Shown: piece by piece, positions 5,655-7,777 of the stretch | How positions within the stretch are numbered: the first letter of the stretch is position 1 | Layout: each line of letters starts with the position of its first letter | Notes under the pieces: generated by a model | What the model saw: only the letters and a program-made list of their open reading frames with translations | Told to the model about the DNA's origin: nothing | Databases searched by the model: none | Position numbers and translations under genes: made by a program | Assembly (NCBI GenBank): GCA_937886325.1 | Contig: CALABV010000248.1 | Coordinates: 1 to 7,777 of the forward strand | DNA: 7,777 bases | DNA from: an uncultured Geobacter sp. | GTDB lineage: Bacteria > Desulfobacterota > Desulfuromonadia > Geobacterales > Geobacteraceae | Direction: 5' to 3'

Positions 5655-7777
5655 TGAAACCGATGAAGGTAAACGCCATCAAGGCCGCGGCATATTATTA
5701 CGAACGTGACCCCATCTTTTCCCGCGCAGGCGAACCCGGCGGTAACGCCGTGTGGGTAGGCAGCGGTGCCTCAGCCATAGGGCTTCAAGGGAGGGTTGAT
5801 CTGGAGGCCTTTCATCACTTGCTTTACGGTCGTGACCCGTCCGGCGAAAACCGTCTGGTAGGGAAGGAGACTGGAGAACAGGCGCACCACAAGAATGCCG
5901 CCACCGACATCCCCCTGAGCGTGCCGAAATCGTTTTCAGTCGCGGCGCTGTTCGATTCATCCCTGCGCGAAGCGGTTCAGAATGCGGCGATCAAGACGGC
6001 GGAATACGTAGAGGCCAATCATGTCAACGGTCGCCAGACCGTTGGTGGGGAAACGGAGATGGTCCAGGGGGAGATGATCGCAGCCCTGTTCATGCACGGC
6101 ACCAGCAGGGCAGAAGATGCACACCTGCATGGTCACCTGGTCATAGAAAATATGGTGATCCGTCCCGACGGAAGCTTTTCCGCCCTGGAAAACAGGCCCA
6201 TCTTCCAACACCAGTCCGCCATCACCCAGACCTTCTATTCCTTCCTTGCAGCTGAGGCGAAATCCCTAGGTTACGGCATCGAACTGCACAAGGGAACCGC
6301 CGGGCAGGTGATCCCCGAACTGGCCGGATTCCGGCAGGAGGTGAACGACCTCTTCTCCAAGCGGCATGAGGCGATCATGGGGGCTGACCAGCTCAGGGCC
6401 GACCTCGCTCAGCGGCTGCCGCACCTGCCGGAACAGGCCATCGAATCCCTTGTCAAGTTACAAACCAAGTCCGAAAAGAATAGCGAGCTGACCGAGGCTG
6501 GCCTTGTCCGACGCCATACGGAACAGCTCGGGGCCATCGGTATCGATGCCAGAGCATACATGGCCCAACTCAAAGAGACCGGCAGGGGACTCTACGAATC
6601 GGCAACAGAGACGTTGAGCGCGCGCAACTATGTTTCACTTGCCGTGGCTGTCGTAACGGAGAGGGAAAGCGTTTTCAGCCGGGAGAAGGCCCTTGACGAC
6701 GCGGTCAAGCTCTCCGTCGGCGACCGCACAAGGCCGGAACTCGAAAAGGCCTGGTCCGAGGCGCTGAAGGCGGGGGAGATTATCCAGTATGGCAACCATG
6801 TATTCACGACCCCGGAAATGGATCGCATCGAAACGCGGATCGTCGAACAATCGGCGCGGGAAGGGAGGGCATTCGCCCCTCTCTTTCCCACGGACCAGGC
6901 ATCACAGGCCGTGCAGAACTACGAAGCCGTGAAGGGGTTCAGCGTAACGGCCGGACAGAAAAGCGCCATCGTCATGGCCCTGACCACCGAGGGCCGAATG
7001 GCCATCATTGCAGGCGATGCCGGTTCGGGGAAATCTACCCTGTTTGAGGCCGTCAACATGGCCGTCAGGGAACGGGATGACGTGAAGGTCATCGGCCTTG
7101 GCTACCAGGGGAAGGCCGCTGCCATGCTTGAGGCGACGAGCGGGATCAGAAGCTGGACCATCGACAGTTTCCTCCTGCAACAGCCTGAACAGGGAACCGC
7201 TGGAACCAGGGAGATCTGGGTGGTGGACGAGGCGTCCATGCTCGGTTCCCGTCACCTGTACGGGCTCCTCGAAAAGGCTGAACAGGCCAATGCTCAGATC
7301 ATCCTGGTGGGGGACACTAAGCAGATCGCCGCCATCTCCGCCGGGAAGATGATGGCCGAGCTGCAGCGGCTCGATATGGTCAATACGGCGGTCATGGACG
7401 AGGTGCTGCGGCAGAAGACGGATTGGACGAAAGAGATTGCTCAAGCCCTCAAGAAGCATGAACTGGAAACCGCCTTTGCACTCCTTGGCCGTGAAGGAAA
7501 GATCACCGAGCTGGCCGACCGGCAGGAACGCCTTGCAGCAGCGGCGGAGAAATACGTACAGGCTGTGGCCCAAGGCAAAAGTCCCCTTGCCATGACCATC
7601 ATCAATGCCGACCGACACGACCTTCTGGAAACGATCCGAGAAGGGCAGAAAGAGGCGGGGCAGATCGGAAAGGAGGATGTGACGGTCACCACCCGCGAGC
7701 CAGTGAACCTCCAGGGGATCGACAAGCGGCTGGCGGTTAACTATGAGGCCGGCAACCTCGTCATCTTCAACACGGCT
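5654..7777 (+). CDS. MobF-family conjugative relaxase-helicase (TrwC/TraI-like), C-terminus beyond window
   Basis: The first 708 codons of a TrwC/TraI-type protein are open to the right edge. This family nicks one strand at oriT, stays covalently bound to the 5' end through tyrosine, and unwinds the transferred strand. The relaxase domain (about 1-300) shows Y14-Y15-Y16, WVGSGA (34-39), the active-site Asp in DIPLSVPKSFS (D85), and the metal-binding triad H148 with H159 and H161 in HLHGH (157-161). A linker ending in VFTTPEMDRIE (383-393) leads to the RecD-like helicase: Walker A GDAGSGKST (454-462), WVVDEASML (522-530) and LVGDTKQIAAISAGK (551-565). Motifs IV-VI lie past the edge; TrwC itself is 966 aa, so a few hundred residues are probably missing. 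The second tyrosine pair of TrwC is replaced by Ile-Phe (21-22). The start overlaps the previous stop (TAATG) and has no Shine-Dalgarno of its own; an ATG at 5663 is an alternative. The gene is GC-rich (40/60 in one counted line). Confidence 0.95.
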   Translation, partial: MKPMKVNAIKAAAYYYERDPIFSRAGEPGGNAVWVGSGASAIGLQGRVDLEAFHHLLYGRDPSGENRLVGKETGEQAHHKNAATDIPLSVPKSFSVAALFDSSLREAVQNAAIKTAEYVEANHVNGRQTVGGETEMVQGEMIAALFMHGTSRAEDAHLHGHLVIENMVIRPDGSFSALENRPIFQHQSAITQTFYSFLAAEAKSLGYGIELHKGTAGQVIPELAGFRQEVNDLFSKRHEAIMGADQLRADLAQRLPHLPEQAIESLVKLQTKSEKNSELTEAGLVRRHTEQLGAIGIDARAYMAQLKETGRGLYESATETLSARNYVSLAVAVVTERESVFSREKALDDAVKLSVGDRTRPELEKAWSEALKAGEIIQYGNHVFTTPEMDRIETRIVEQSAREGRAFAPLFPTDQASQAVQNYEAVKGFSVTAGQKSAIVMALTTEGRMAIIAGDAGSGKSTLFEAVNMAVRERDDVKVIGLGYQGKAAAMLEATSGIRSWTIDSFLLQQPEQGTAGTREIWVVDEASMLGSRHLYGLLEKAEQANAQIILVGDTKQIAAISAGKMMAELQRLDMVNTAVMDEVLRQKTDWTKEIAQALKKHELETAFALLGREGKITELADRQERLAAAAEKYVQAVAQGKSPLAMTIINADRHDLLETIREGQKEAGQIGKEDVTVTTREPVNLQGIDKRLAVNYEAGNLVIFNTA

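Noticed and set aside
6902..7618. 238-codon minus-strand frame opposite the relaxase helicase domain
   Set aside because: The opposite strand encodes intact Walker A, DEAS and GDTKQ motifs across this span; this is a shadow common in GC-rich genes.

Overview
The window is an accessory (mobile-element) segment of a bacterial genome or plasmid with two divergently transcribed blocks. The host cannot be named from sequence alone. The GC-rich relaxase block and the family mix would fit a proteobacterium or a Geobacter-like desulfobacterium, but this is only an impression.

Left block, minus strand (1-5239): three co-directional, tightly packed genes read right to left. First comes a 296-aa XRE-type DNA-binding regulator (5239-4349). 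After a 29-bp gap comes a 1091-aa protein that fuses an N-terminal phospholipase-D-like nuclease domain to an SNF2-type SF2 helicase (4319-1044). Through a 4-bp ATGA overlap this runs into the first 349 residues of a large protein of the Eco57I-like restriction-modification/adenine methyltransferase type (1047 to the left edge, truncated by the window). Regulator, PLD-helicase and methylase look like a restriction-modification-type anti-phage operon. It resembles the helicase+methylase core of DISARM class 1 and BREX-like systems, but which system it is depends on genes beyond the left edge.

Right block, plus strand (5340-7777): a 104-aa protein with two predicted membrane segments, whose stop overlaps by one base (TAATG) the start of a MobF (TrwC/TraI-family) conjugative relaxase-helicase. 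The relaxase is open to the right edge (708 codons seen). It has the His triad, the active-site Asp and RecD-like helicase motifs I-III. Its N-terminal tyrosines form a single YYY cluster, and the second tyrosine pair known from TrwC is replaced by Ile-Phe.

Between the blocks, a 100-bp divergent intergenic region (5240-5339) holds two small dyads and a weak minus-strand promoter candidate. The most economical reading is a defence module carried next to the transfer genes of a conjugative plasmid or integrative conjugative element. The regulator gene is visibly more AT-rich than the relaxase gene (roughly 32-38% against 67% GC in single hand-counted 60-base lines), which suggests a mosaic origin. 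No tRNA, rRNA, CRISPR array, insertion sequence or clear terminator was seen.
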